A DNA stretch of 64,000 bases from Asterias amurensis (lineage: Eukaryota > Echinodermata > Asteroidea > Forcipulatida > Asteriidae). Location: positions 8,867,391 through 8,931,390 of the forward strand of contig NC_092657.1 of NCBI RefSeq assembly GCF_032118995.1, written 5' to 3'. This document shows positions 46,591 through 56,949 of this stretch, in pieces (the first letter of the stretch is position 1; each line of letters opens with the position of its first letter). The notes under the pieces were generated by a model. The model saw only the letters and a program-made list of their open reading frames with translations, was not told the DNA's origin and searched no databases. A program made the position numbers and the translations under genes.

Positions 46591-46763
46591 GTTGTCGGAA
46601 CAAAGGGGTGTCGGAACATAGGGGTGTTTGGGTCGTTGGAATATAAGGGTGTCGGAACATAGGGGTGTCGGAATATAGATGTGTCGGAACATAGGGGTGT
46701 CGGAATATAGGTTGAGTTGTCGGAACATAGGGGTGTCGGAACACAGGGGTGTCGGAATATAGA
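46591..46763 (-). repeat. 16-bp minisatellite cluster, third locus, inverted
   Basis: The same unit in opposite orientation, 0.63 kb from the previous cluster, so the two can fold together. Its flank AGAGCAGTCAC is the complement of the flank at 12402. Confidence 0.9.
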
Positions 46764-47086
46764 GCAGTCACCATATGATGAGCTACAAATTTCTCTTTTG
46801 AGTTTTGTCATTGCAAGACGCGGCTGGCAATGTAAAATCTACAACTGTTAAACTTAAAGGTAAGCTTTTGTGTCTAACATTAACAATTTCCAAAGTACAG
46901 ACAAAATTTTCTTTGAATCTGGGCTCATTTTTCTTTTTGTGTTCTGGTCATGCTTTTGTAAATGTCACAACTATCTCTTGTAAGGTATGTGCAGCAAAGG
47001 TAAACATGGTAAAACGTATAAATAGACAAGTTGGTTGTTTGATGAACTTTGTTTTGAGGTATTGAACTTTTTAATGATAACGATAA

Positions 47087-47395
47087 CAGTCCGCGCAAAG
47101 TGCAAATAATAGTGCAACCAGTAGCGCAATAATGCAACTTCCGGTGTGAAAGTAGAAACATTGATATTATGTGCAAAAATAGGGTGAAATATTGTGAATG
47201 ATGATCAGTTTATGGTGTGAGGTTATATAAAGAATCGTTGTTTTAGGATAGTTGGGTTGGTTGTGGATGGGGTGGGGATGGAGGAGTGGGTAGTGTCTGG
47301 GGGCGGAGCTAAATACTGCACACGAGAACAGCAGTTCTGATACTCAACGTTGCACAATACAGCAGCGTTGCATTATTTGCACTTTGCGCGGACTG
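47087..47395. mobile_element. MITE family III with 5-bp target-site duplication
   Basis: The terminal inverted repeats CAGTCCGCGCAAAGTGCAAA and TTTGCACTTTGCGCGGACTG continue as TAAT..GTGCAAC and GTTGCATTAT. The element is flanked on both sides by GATAA (47082-47086 and 47396-47400), consistent with a 5-bp target duplication. Length is 309 bp and nothing is encoded. The superfamily is not determined; 5-bp duplications occur in Transib-type elements, but the end sequence differs. Confidence 0.85.
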
Positions 47396-48654
47396 GATAA
47401 TGATAAGGATTAAAGGATAAGGTTAAGGATAATGATAAGGGTAAGGATATGATAGTATGATAAAAAATAACAGAAAAAACATTAACAGTACAACCAAGTT
47501 GGTAAACACCTGCAATCAGGGACTTTCTATTGTCCCTCTGTTGTTTGGAACAGCTTCCATTGAGTTTGTGCACACTTTCCAAGTGGGGACGTTCACCAAC
47601 CTGTTGGACCCTGTTGTCCTCTTCTGTTATAGGTACCTGGTAAAAGTGGTATGAATTGTGATTGTGTACATCTACCCTCCAACACTGGTTTTTGTAAGAG
47701 TTAGGAACTTTGGGTAGAGCTTGTCTCTGTCTTGTACAATACATGATTTGTGTATGGTTCCTTTGCCCTGCTGTCCAGAAGCTAAAAGTAACCCCCAAAA
47801 CCGCACTGATTTTAATACTTAATACGCCTACAGGCAAACTCAATGACAACAATGGTCATGATTTACACAAATGTGTGAACATGCAGGAAGTAATGAAACT
47901 AGAAAATTAACTTTTGTAAACAGGTCAAACCTCGGGGAAAAAAGCACTGCTTTTTTGGAGTTTGGAGATTTGGCACCTGATCGGGAAATGGCTTGGAAAT
48001 TGATTTTCCCCCTGTTTTTGTTTGTTGGAATTTTTGTCAACATACATTTAAGGTTATAATGCCTTAGATTCGCAGACTTTTACATCAAACCAAATTGTGT
48101 ATGTTCGTTTTTGATTGCTGAAGACATGAATGCATCAATGTTTTGATTTATAAACCTTTTTGAATATTTGCACTTTCCAGATATTAGACAACATCAATCT
48201 TATCAAGCATGACAGGTAAGTTGAGTGGCACAATACTCATTGTTTACTTGCATGTCAGTAGTCATGACATAAAGTGACCCATCTGTCAACAACTTCAAAG
48301 TTTTGCAAATTATTTTATAATGTTACTATTAGGGAATAACAGTGTGGGGAGCTGGTCTTTACTGCGTGGTAATGACTGGGTTGGTGGCTGGCCGCTGTTA
48401 AGGCGATGCACACTTTTATTGCCATTAATAAATACCTTTAACCAAGAAAAACGACAACAATCATCAGAATTTGTGATGTTTTACACTGCTAGCTTATACC
48501 TGCTTAGCAGAAATTTTTCAAGCAGTAGTGCCTGCTTAGTGCTTATGCATATGTGACAAGTAGAATAATTCACATCCGGGTACTTGTAAATTATTCATAC
48601 TCACCTTTTTAAATACACCGGTTAGCGCGCCCTCATCGGCCGCAAGACGTCAGA

Positions 48655-49290
48655 GGGTCACTTTTTCCTTTGACGTCAAAGACTTAACACCACATTATTT
48701 TCTCCGTCTTCAATTCAGGTAATTACCATTCTATTTTCCATCCATTCTCCCCTAGATTTCATATAAATTCCTCTTGTACAAATTATTCGTAGAGTTTAGC
48801 TTATTTTATGACATGTTTCTTTTTGCATTACTAGAGATCTAAAGTAATGCCGTACGTGTTTTCCGATTTAATGATGTAAATATTGTTGATTTTGCGGAGT
48901 TGTCCTCTAATTTTGGTACAATTCCAAGATGGCGAACGCCATTAAACTTTTGGTGGGAACTTTAATTATATCATTTAGTTTGCCTTTATTTATGCTGTTC
49001 TGTTTGCCATCCATTTCCAATCTCTGGCAAATCGTTTATTATAGATAGTCTTTATCCAAGTTCTAGGTTTATTTAATTGATTTGTTCATTCTAAAATACA
49101 TAATTTCTAGGCTGGAAAACAGCAGCACTCTCGCGTCTTTTAAGGATTTCCTAATTAATTGTAAATAGTATTTGTGACTTGTAAGTTTTATTCTTAATGT
49201 TCTATTTAAATTATGTTTATTTAAATAGACTCTTTCCTTTGACGTCGGACACTTAACATGACATTATTTTCCCCGTCTTCATCTCAGATA
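48655..49290. repeat. Direct repeat pair with TTTGACGTC motif
   Basis: TTTCCTTTGACGTC, ACTTAACA, ACATTATTTTC and CCGTCTTCA at about 48663-48718 recur in the same order at about 49231-49287. The first copy includes the exact CRE-like palindrome TGACGTCA. They may be remnants of a duplicated terminal or promoter segment. The surrounding 47.4-49.7 kb has no recognisable gene. Confidence 0.5.
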
Positions 49291-49723
49291 TAAATAAAAG
49301 TCTGGAACAGCGAAGATTGTGTCCCGCAGGATCGTTTATTTAAGCCGGTCACACATATGAAAGTGGACCCAGTTCTAAAGGCTTGTATCTGATGTTTTTC
49401 ACAGCCTTATAGCCTAGAAGTGGGATGTGTGATCATATTTTTAGCAACACTAACAAACCGCAGAGGAATCAAAATTGACGAGGCAATTAATCACCCCCTC
49501 CAAAAAAAGAAAATGGGAAAAAGAGGGGGGGGGGGGGGACATTCACCAGGCCAATTAAATAAATTTCAAAGAGGAATTTAAATTTGGCTAATTTTCGATT
49601 CAAATCTTACAAAGTAAACAACTTTTGTTCATGAACCTATCATTTTATAAAATGAGTATCCCTTCTTAGCACTCCCGAGTATTTTAGCAATTTTTCATGT
49701 TTTAAATGTTTTGTTTTTAATAG

Positions 49724-50746
49724 GGAGATCACAAAGGAAAACTCCTGTCCTAGAGGCAATCGAGGTTTGTCTTAGGAACAGCGACAAGGAAGGTTTCTGC
49801 GTGAAACATATAAATGACTATATTGGTACGTTTACATAATTTAGACTTTTAGTGGCAATTAAATCAAAATTGCATGGACTGGTCTATTAGTTGCTAGCTT
49901 AGAATAATAAGAGGACCTGTAGTAAATAAAAAGTAAAAATATCACTACTGTTCAGTTAATGTGCATTTTCAGAAATTAATTCTTATGTTTTGTAATGAGT
50001 TTATATTTATCAGATTTTTCCATGATTATCTGTAATCTGTTTCATTTATTGTATGGTTTAGGTCAGGGTGTATTTGTCACAAAACACTTCAAAAGAGGAG
50101 TTTTTTTTTGCTGCAATATCATGGTGAAGTGATATCCCAGAAAGAGGGAGAAGCGAGACTTGATTCTTACCCAGATGAGAGGGGTAGTTTTCTTTATTTT
50201 TTTCTGCATAAAGGTCAACAACTTTGGTAAGCTTACCAACAGTTTCTTAAAAGAAAATAGGTATTGTTGTTAAATGACCACTGTAATGAAATGTGGGGCA
50301 TCATGTATTTCCACATTTTGCAGTATTCTATCAATCTTTTTTTTTATATGTTAATTGTACACTTTAAAGATCTTTTAATTAACACTTTAATTGGCAAAAA
50401 ATTCAGATCTAGAGCAATGTAAGAGGAATTTACTTTCGAAATTGTTGCAAAAAGGCAAACGTGATTTCTGTTAGCTTGCAAACCAAACTTAGAGAAACAA
50501 AAGCAAAAGCTTAATTCGACTAAACAACAAATTGTTATGAAAAATGTTTCAGTGTGGATGGGACTAATGCAAATGGAGCTTGCCGGATGGCTACCTATTG
50601 CAAAGGAAAGCATGTGTAACTCGACAATGAAAGTTATTAATGTATTAGACCAGCCCTGCTTGTGCCTGTTCGCACAGAAAGGCAATGCTCCAGGGGAAGA
50701 ACTCGGATACGACTATGGGGATACCAGCGTGCCGTGGCGGAAACAG
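49724..50746 (+). pseudogene. SET-domain (KMT5A-like) methyltransferase fragment, three exons, broken
   Basis: SET domains transfer methyl groups from S-adenosylmethionine to lysines; the KMT5A group targets histone H4. Exon 49724-49825 gives LEAIEVCLRNSDKEGFCVKH. Exon 50062-50226 opens GQGVFVTKHFKRG, then shifts frame in a T9 run at 50101-50109 to continue QYHGEVISQKEGEARLDSYP, then GSFLYFFLHKG. Exon 50553-50746 begins CVDGTNANGACRMATYCKG, hits a stop at about 50620, and in the next frame continues NSTMKVINVLDQPCLCLFA, GEELGYDYGD and PWRKQ. The order 'G.GVF..K.F..G', 'Y.GE.IS..E', 'C.D.T', 'GEEL.YDYG' defines a SET domain. The RLINHS segment that builds the AdoMet pocket is replaced by RMATYC, so even a repaired frame would lack the NH residues. 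Splice sites are good. Upstream exons were not found. Confidence 0.68.
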
Positions 50747-51713
50747 GTGAGAAAACATAACATAATTGTGTGTATGGGCTTACGGTAGCATTTTTATCAC
50801 AAGTCAAGAGACAGTAACAATTGTTCACCGTCGTGTCTTCCACAACGGCCGAAATACCTGTCCATTTATTTTTGAACGACAAGGAAATCGGGACACTAAG
50901 TGATCACCGTGACGTCTTTAAACGATCGGGAAAACCTCACCATAGACTTCTTCGAACAGTAAGGAAAACACTACTGTAGACAATCACCGTCGGTCTTAAC
51001 AACAATCCGTCGGAATGCCTCCCCATGGACTTCTCTCTGAACAATGAGGAAACCTGAACAATCATACTCAACTGTTTACAGTTAAAAGGAAAGACATGTT
51101 CCTTAACGGGTTAAACGCTGTGTTAACAAACAAAACAGGTGTGTTTTAAATAGATTGTATTTATAGATTCTTTGAAGTTGCATTTTTGTGTATCCCCATT
51201 GAGTTTAGCGACTAAAGAATTTGTGCTTTTGTCAGATCACTTGTTTGCAAAACACTTTCATTGTATAGATTTGCTTTAAGTTCACTCACATTTGTATTTC
51301 TATTGAGTTTGCGTTCAATTTACAGTTTGCAGCTCCATTATAGTTTTGCTTTTCTAGAACTACGAGAATTTTGGTTGCGAGTCAAAAGACGTACAAATTT
51401 CGGTGTAAAGCATCAAAGTTTCTCTTGAGCGCCAGAAAGTCAATCGCTGCGTACAATTTTATGCTAGCCCTGGCTTGTGCTGCATAAAATTGGGTGAGGA
51501 TATATATGTTTTGTTTTGCATTCTTTTAATCAACTGCCTTTTTTTTATTTGCATGTCGTGTTCAATCCAGATGTGTTTTGACTTGTTATGCTATTGGTTG
51601 ATTTTTGACGCATTTTCAGAAATTGAATAGACAGTGTGAATTTCTATTGTTGTTTGTTATAACAAGTTTCCGGTAGATTTGTATACAAGTTTCAGGTCAA
51701 CTTTGTTCTAGTC
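50747..51713. other. No gene recognised; possible retroelement leader
   Basis: A stretch at 50820-51010 repeats CACCGTCG-type phrases (TCACCGTGACGTCTT, ATCACCGTCGGTCTT) with 80-100-bp spacing. The sequence just before 51714 may be the 5' UTR of the Gag-like ORF. No long terminal repeat or primer-binding site could be fixed. Confidence 0.35.
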
Positions 51714-53135
51714 ATGGCAAACTCTAGAGACACTCCTGCTGATGAGTACCAGCTCTGGAGCGACCATCCTCCTGAATTAACTCCACAACACCCAATGCCG
51801 TCTTCCCTCCCGCCTCCACAAAGAGCACGTCGACAGCCCAAGTTAACATCGCTTCCTGAAGAAGAGTTTTTGAGCGAACTGGTTCAACTCGGGAGACGTG
51901 TAAGTCAGAATTTCAACGACACACTTCGGCAGCAACTACAACAGCAACCACTTCAACACTCTGTCAGAAGTACTCCCCAACGACACCCTTCTTCATTCAT
52001 GGATCAACCGAGCACGCCAAAACCATCACGAGTGCAGACCCACTACCCATCACATGTCAATGAGTCTCCTTCAAACCCCGTCAGCAGCAGTGGAGCAATG
52101 CCAAGACGATATTCTTCTTCCTTCACAAACTTGCCAAGAGCGAGACACAATCCTCCTAGCTCTTCTTCTCACCAACCCAGACGTTCCTCTTCATCTACTT
52201 CAAACCAACAATTTCAACATCTCCAGTTGATGCCTTCCTATCAGGTGAAAAACATTCCTACCTTCACTGGAAGTGAAAAGAGTACATCAGTTGACGATTG
52301 GGTGCGAGATGCGAAGTACTTGCTGGACACAACAGCTATTCCAAAAGAGCTTCAGTTCTCAACAGTTGTGCGGTACCTGGGAGGCGCAGCCAAAAAACTC
52401 ATCCTGAACCTACCCATAGAACTCCAGAACCCGACAGATGGTGCTGAGCTCAAAGCACAGTTTGGCGACCTATTGTCCGGAGGAGACCCTTTAGCAGAGT
52501 TCTACGAGAGAGTTTGCCGCCCAAACGAGTCAGCAAGCATCTATGCTCTTGAACTGGAAGCAACCCTACGACTCACAGAGGAGCGCATGTACAGACAAAT
52601 TTCCCCGCCAGACCGAAACCGAATGCTTACACAGCAGTTCATGAGAGGAGTAAAAGACGACAAGATACGACAGAGACTCTCCCCAATGAAACCTCGGGAC
52701 ATGGCATTTCGTGAGATGCAAGCAGAGCACAGACTGGACTCTGCTCTAACTGACAGACCTTCAAAAACTCAAGCGCAACAACAAACATCGACACCACCCA
52801 TCCAATCAGCCTCTCCTTCAGAACAGAAGCCTCTCCTTCGTGAACAGATAGCTCGACCACATTCTGCTACCAGCCAGAAACCAGAGTATAACCCAGACCT
52901 GATGCAAGATGTCATACTTCAAATGCAGCATCTGACCCGACAAGTGGACAACTTCACACGACATCGTAGGGCTGTTCAACCCACAGTACCGCCAAACCTC
53001 CAGAACGAAAACAGAGTTTTTGGGTGCTACAAGAGCGGTAACGAAGACCACATCGCAAGAGGATGTCGTAGCCCCCCTTTAAACGACCAGGGCCAGCGGT
53101 CACAGGGCACACCGCCAAAGCCCCGCAACCACTAA
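51714..53135 (+). CDS. Intact Gag-like protein of an LTR (Ty3/gypsy-type) retrotransposon, no pol
   Basis: The 473-residue frame starts at TCATGGCAAA and has no internal stop. Residues 1-175 are Ser/Pro/Gln-rich and disordered. Residues 180-345 form a capsid-like domain: IPTFTGSEKSTSVDDWVRDA, AAKKLILNLP, DPLAEFYERV, ALELEATLRL, FMRGVKDDKIRQRL. This is the layout of gypsy-type retrotransposon gag (capsid-forming, RNA-packaging). Residues 346-430 are polar with a short coiled-coil-like piece. The C-terminus has CYKSGNEDHIARGC, a CCHC zinc knuckle whose second cysteine is serine. No protease, RT or integrase follows; a different repeat starts about 110 bp after the stop. The knuckle may be non-functional. 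It may be a fresh truncation or a gene kept for Gag alone. Confidence 0.78.
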   Translation: MANSRDTPADEYQLWSDHPPELTPQHPMPSSLPPPQRARRQPKLTSLPEEEFLSELVQLGRRVSQNFNDTLRQQLQQQPLQHSVRSTPQRHPSSFMDQPSTPKPSRVQTHYPSHVNESPSNPVSSSGAMPRRYSSSFTNLPRARHNPPSSSSHQPRRSSSSTSNQQFQHLQLMPSYQVKNIPTFTGSEKSTSVDDWVRDAKYLLDTTAIPKELQFSTVVRYLGGAAKKLILNLPIELQNPTDGAELKAQFGDLLSGGDPLAEFYERVCRPNESASIYALELEATLRLTEERMYRQISPPDRNRMLTQQFMRGVKDDKIRQRLSPMKPRDMAFREMQAEHRLDSALTDRPSKTQAQQQTSTPPIQSASPSEQKPLLREQIARPHSATSQKPEYNPDLMQDVILQMQHLTRQVDNFTRHRRAVQPTVPPNLQNENRVFGCYKSGNEDHIARGCRSPPLNDQGQRSQGTPPKPRNH

Positions 53136-53246
53136 ACCCTTCTACATATGTAAATAAGACCTGAATTTAAGCTACTTAAAAAAAAAATCCTTGCCTTTTT
53201 TGTGTAGGCTTATAAACAATAATGAACTTGGCTTTTGTAAAGCTAC

Positions 53247-53702
53247 AGTGACGTGTTTTAGTTTTGCTAGACGACGGCCGTGTGATAGAGCGTCGGTTTG
53301 CCATGCGCTAGTCCGAAGAGCTAGTCCGAAGACTAGCACATGGCGCCGTGCGCTAGTCCGACAGACCAGCACACAGCGTGCAGTACCCAGACGTCCGTTG
53401 CGTGTACGAGGATGATAAATTAATAGTCTGTAACCATTTCGATTTGCCCGACACTACATGCAACAGAGTAGGTAAAAGTGTTTGCACTCTGTGTTTGCGT
53501 CGTCCGTGGATTGTAGCATTCAGGTCTGGTGCTTAATAATAATAGTACAGTATTAAGATATGTTTGGGGTGTTATAAAACAAATATTGACTGCTTTTACT
53601 CGTGAAATGGTTAAAAACTATGACTCCCTCGGTGATCCTCGGAGCGGTCTATTCTAAAATAGAGCGCTCCTGGGATCACCTCGGGAGTCATTGTTTTAAC
53701 CA
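53247..53702 (-). mobile_element. Hairpin-ended composite repeat, copy B
   Basis: Inverted copy of 13079-13590. It has the same order of the GACTCCC/GGGAGTC hairpin, the CATTCAGGTCTG region, the TTAATAGTCTGTAACCATTT segment and the CGCTAGTCCGA-type array, here with fewer full 33-bp units. The outer arm of the hairpin is truncated at 53702. It separates the Gag ORF from the truncated Helitron. Confidence 0.72.
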
Positions 53703-53725
53703 CAAATTTGTGATATCATTGCCTT

Positions 53726-55006
53726 TATTGACAAGATGTCATTCTGTCCATTCTGTGGGGCATCCTTGACCCAAAAAAAGCAATGAATATGAGGACAGCC
53801 CCGTTGTTGAAATTCCGTTGTTGAAAATCACAGATTTTCCTAATTGGTGCAATTGAAGACCTCAAAAGTACATCGTGGAAGAAAACATGTACTCTATGGT
53901 TAAAGTGTCTGGCACTTGTGACTGGATCACTCTGAATTAATTGAGACTTTCCCTGCCAAGTCAAAAGTTTGATGTTTTCGTCAGAGAGTAATTTTCCCGA
54001 AACATTGCGACTCAATATCTTTAACAGGTCTTTTCCATCTCGTTTCTGCAGCAAAAAAATGATGCAAAAATGTAGGAATATCTAACTGTCCAATTATTGC
54101 AAAGATGTCTTTCTGTCGGGCCTGCCAGTATGGTGGGGATGAGCGCAATGTATTCAGCACACGGTAACCTTCATTGACATGAATTAAATCATCCAATACA
54201 CCAACTTGTCTCCAATAACAGGCGTATATGTTTTATCCACATCTTTTGTTTTGCGTAGAGCTGTCATTGCAAGATCCCTTATTTGTTAAGTCTGCGATTT
54301 CTTCAGTTTGAAGAACAAATTTGGCACTGACAAGGCAAAACTTTGATCAGCGTTCCGTAGTTCTACTTTACAGATAGTGCTGTATGTGAGGGGAACTATT
54401 CTTTTAGTGTTGTCAGGCCTATGCTTACCACAACAGAGGCTAGGAAACGAATTTTCTTTGCAGTATTTGTCCAAGAAGATATTTATTGGGTGGTTGCCTT
54501 CTCCTGGTGCTATTTTTTACGCATGTTGTCCATCAAGTGTAAAATCACTAGGCTCGGGCATGGTATCCCTGTTTCCACCTGAATATTGTTCTTCTGTGCA
54601 CAACTCTATCCAATCATCATCATCAGCATTTGGAAAATCTGAAACTGAGGTTGATTCTTTTGACACTTTCGGAAGGACTTATGAGCAGTCATCCCGAGTT
54701 AAATCATGATCCAAATCCAAATCACCAGATGTAATGAAAGTTAAATGAATTTGTGCAAGTGGTGCGTTCTTCTTTCATCCAGGTCATATCTAGTTTAATG
54801 CCGTTATCTTGATATAGTTGGTTGTTTTTCACAAGCCACTCTGCAGCATCAAAAATCTTTTTAGGTCGAACAGTCTCAAAATGATAGTGTTGAATAAATT
54901 TGAGTTGAATTGTGTATGTGTCTTGAAAATAGCGGGGAAGTGTAGCTAAAGTTGTAGAAACATCTACCGGTACATTAACATTACCTCTTATCCCAAACTG
55001 GGGATC
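53726..55006 (-). pseudogene. Helitron Rep N-terminal region (Helitron_like_N), truncated at the HUH motif
   Basis: Helitron Rep proteins nick and rejoin single strands during rolling-circle transposition. In minus-strand order, broken frames give FIQHYHFETVRPKKIFDAAE WLVKNN (about 54880), PGEGNHPINIFLDKYCKE (about 54490), VPLTYSTICKVELRNADQSF (54390), NEGYRVLNTLRSSPPYWQAR QKD (54150), FFAAETRWKRP, and LTWQGKSQLIQSDPVTSARH F (53960). Near 53750 one frame has CPHIHCFFWVKDAP, the HUH nuclease motif. The sequence ends at about 53726, so the catalytic tyrosines and the helicase domain are missing. At least four frameshifts or stops are present. The domain order continues from the DUF6570-like part upstream on the minus strand. 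Confidence 0.78.
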
Positions 55007-55656
55007 TCAACCTAACTCACGGATCTGCATAAAAGGTATTCTATGTGCAATGCATCGTTCTTCTAAAGTTGTTAAGTCTCTTAAGGCATACGGACACTCC
55101 TCAAAGACCAATCTATTTGCCACTGCCATAAGTGGAAGTTTGTTTGCTGAAAGATGAGAATGACAAGTTTTACAAATCCATTGAGCTCCAGCGTGACTTG
55201 TCACTCCACTATGCATGATTCTATCAATGAAGCAGATATTTGTTTTGATTCATTACGTTTCTGTATTACAGCATTGACACTGTGTCTGTAGAATGTGCAA
55301 TTACAACAAGTACGAACATAATCTGGTCCTTCATTTGTATCAACAAAAAACATCTTTCTCAGTTCCTGGCGGTTTAAACTTTGATTTTGTCTATTTTTGC
55401 GGATTTCATTTAACAGCTGTTCCCTTTGCTGGTAATTCTTATTCTTTTCGTTATTGTCGCTTGCGATTTTTTTCAGTAATTCTCTCCATCTTCCTGAATA
55501 CACAAGATGAGCTTCTCCTTTTCCGTGCACAAAGTAATTCTTTTTCTTTTTCTGTTTTTCTATACTCGGGACGACTTCTCCGTTAATACTGTGCACTGAG
55601 TAATTCTTTTTCTTTTTCACTTTTGCGTAATTCTGGGTTACTTCTATTATGAACAT
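55007..55656 (-). pseudogene. Helitron DUF6570-like region with lysine-rich leader
   Basis: The open frame 55656-55201 begins with lysine-rich repeats (KKKKNYSVHS, KKKKNYFVHG). It then has FFVDTNEGPDYVRTCCNCTF Y, the first zinc-ligand pair. The overlapping frame 55216-55007 gives WICKTCHSHLSANKLPLMAV and LEERCIAHRIPFMQI. 'W.C.TC...L..GK.P..A' and 'LEE..IA.RIPFM' are the hallmark of the DUF6570 domain found before the Rep domain in animal Helitrons. The frame change at about 55210 breaks the protein. It lies directly upstream of the Rep piece on the same strand. Confidence 0.75.
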
Positions 55657-55659
55657 TTT

Positions 55660-55841
55660 CTAATTCTTTCTCTTGTTCCCTTTCTCTGGTCTCTGATGTA
55701 CTTCGTGTCTTTTGTTTTCTCTCTTTTTCCTCACATGGCTCCCTGTTTCTTAAATTCAGGATTTTTTCGTTTTAGCTGCTTTCTTAAGCAATCTTTCTCT
55801 TTCCTCTTGATTTTAATGCTGCTTTTATCTTCCATGGGAGT
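55660..55841. other. Helitron-internal spacer
   Basis: The minus strand is rich in Lys/Glu/Arg codons (AGAGAAAGA-type), apparently an extension of the charged leader of the DUF6570-like segment. It is interrupted by the SINE next to it. Confidence 0.35.
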
Positions 55842-56237
55842 GTCGCGGCCGAGCGGTTAAGAGCACGAAATTCAAACTCTGGTGTTTCTGATCAGCAGAG
55901 TGTGGGTTCGATTCCCCAGCCGGGACACTTGTGTCCTTAAGCAAGACACATAGCCATTGCTTCGTCCTTCGGATGGGACATAAAGCCGTTAGTCCCATGT
56001 GTTGTGTAACACGCATGTAAAAGAACCCAGTGCACTTATCGAAAAGAGAAGGGGTTCGCCCCAGTGTTCCTGGCTGGATTGGCAGCATATTGCGCCAAGC
56101 ACCTTAAAAACCATTACATGGATTAGGTCTTGTATATCTCAAAAATTCACCCCACTCCTTGCAGTAATAATACCTGGCACTTTGTATCCTTTGGCAAAAG
56201 GCGGGATATAAATATGGTTATTATTATTATTATTATT
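55842..56237 (+). mobile_element. tRNA-derived SINE, full length
   Basis: The head carries RNA polymerase III promoter boxes: A box CGGCCGAGCGGTTAAGAGC at 55846-55864, of class II (Leu/Ser-like) type, and B box GGTTCGATTCC at 55905-55915. The body contains CTTCGGATGGGACATAAAGC, GCATGTAAAAGAACCCAGTG and GGGGTTCGCCCCAGTGTTCC. The 3' end is GGCGGGATATAAATATGG followed by (TTA)n. SINEs are mobilised by LINE reverse transcriptase, and the tail resembles that of CR1-type LINEs. It is inserted in the Helitron and abuts MITE IV. A truncated copy is at 30308. Confidence 0.85.
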
Positions 56238-56598
56238 AAAGCCTTGGACCCTTTCGGTTCAGAAAAAGTAAACAGATTTACAAATAACTTACAGGGTTAG
56301 GTTTACAGAAGGCAATGGTGAAAGACTTCTCTTGAAATATTATTCCATGAAATGCTTTACTTTTTGAGAAAACAGCAAAATAATATAAATTCTCGTTAAC
56401 GAGAATTACGGATATATTTTAAACACAGGTCATGACACAGCGAAATGCGCGGGAACAAGGGTGGGTTTTTCCGTTGTTTTCTCCCGACTCCGATTACCGA
56501 TTGAGCCTAAAGTTTCACAGGTTACTTGATATCGAAGTTGTGGTACGCAAAGTGTGGGCCTTGGACAACACTGTTTACCGAAAGGGTCCAATGGCTTG
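56238..56598 (+). mobile_element. MITE family IV, complete copy
   Basis: Terminal inverted repeats AAAGCCTTGGACCCTTTCGG (56238) and CCGAAAGGGTCCAATGGCTT (56579-56598). The interior includes ATTCTCGTTAACGAGAAT, a perfect 18-bp palindrome, and CCCGACTCCGATTACCGATT. It lies inside the Helitron next to the SINE. The minus-strand frame 56430-56921 runs from Helitron sequence into the MITE and is a chimera. Confidence 0.82.
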
Positions 56599-56599
56599 A

Positions 56600-56949
56600 A
56601 GGGCAATACTTTTTGTCGGTTCTTTGTTTGTAGGTTGTAGTTATTGTTGTCTTGTTTCCACGTAGTTTTGACATCCATTTGAACTTTCTTGTCTATTTTG
56701 TTTATGATCTCCTTACTTCCCGGCATCAATGCAGATAACCGTTTCATTAATGTGTGATGTGTCACTCTTCTTAGTACATCCTTGGGCGTATAGTTGATTA
56801 GAAGTCTGGATTTTTGACTTGTTGACTGTAGTTCACGATTGAGCTCATGCACCATCCATTTAACACCAGTGGTTTCGCTGGCAGTTATGTATGGAGACAT
56901 AAGTTGAAGCAGTAGCACCATATGCCATATGCACTTGTGTTGAAGGGTG
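56600..56949 (-). pseudogene. Helitron segment after the OTU domain
   Basis: The minus-strand continuation of the OTU region is open for about 100 residues (VKWMVHELNRELQSTSQK and on) but in a different frame from the OTU histidine motif, and has no recognisable domain. It ends where MITE IV is inserted. Confidence 0.4.

Noticed and set aside
55842..55920. A tRNA-Leu/Ser gene
   Set aside because: Boxes A and B are present, but the sequence is the head of a SINE with a long body and (TTA)n tail, and acceptor-stem pairing is not evident.
56430..56921. 163-residue minus-strand ORF as one protein
   Set aside because: Its C-terminal third is MITE IV sequence, so the ORF is an insertion chimera.
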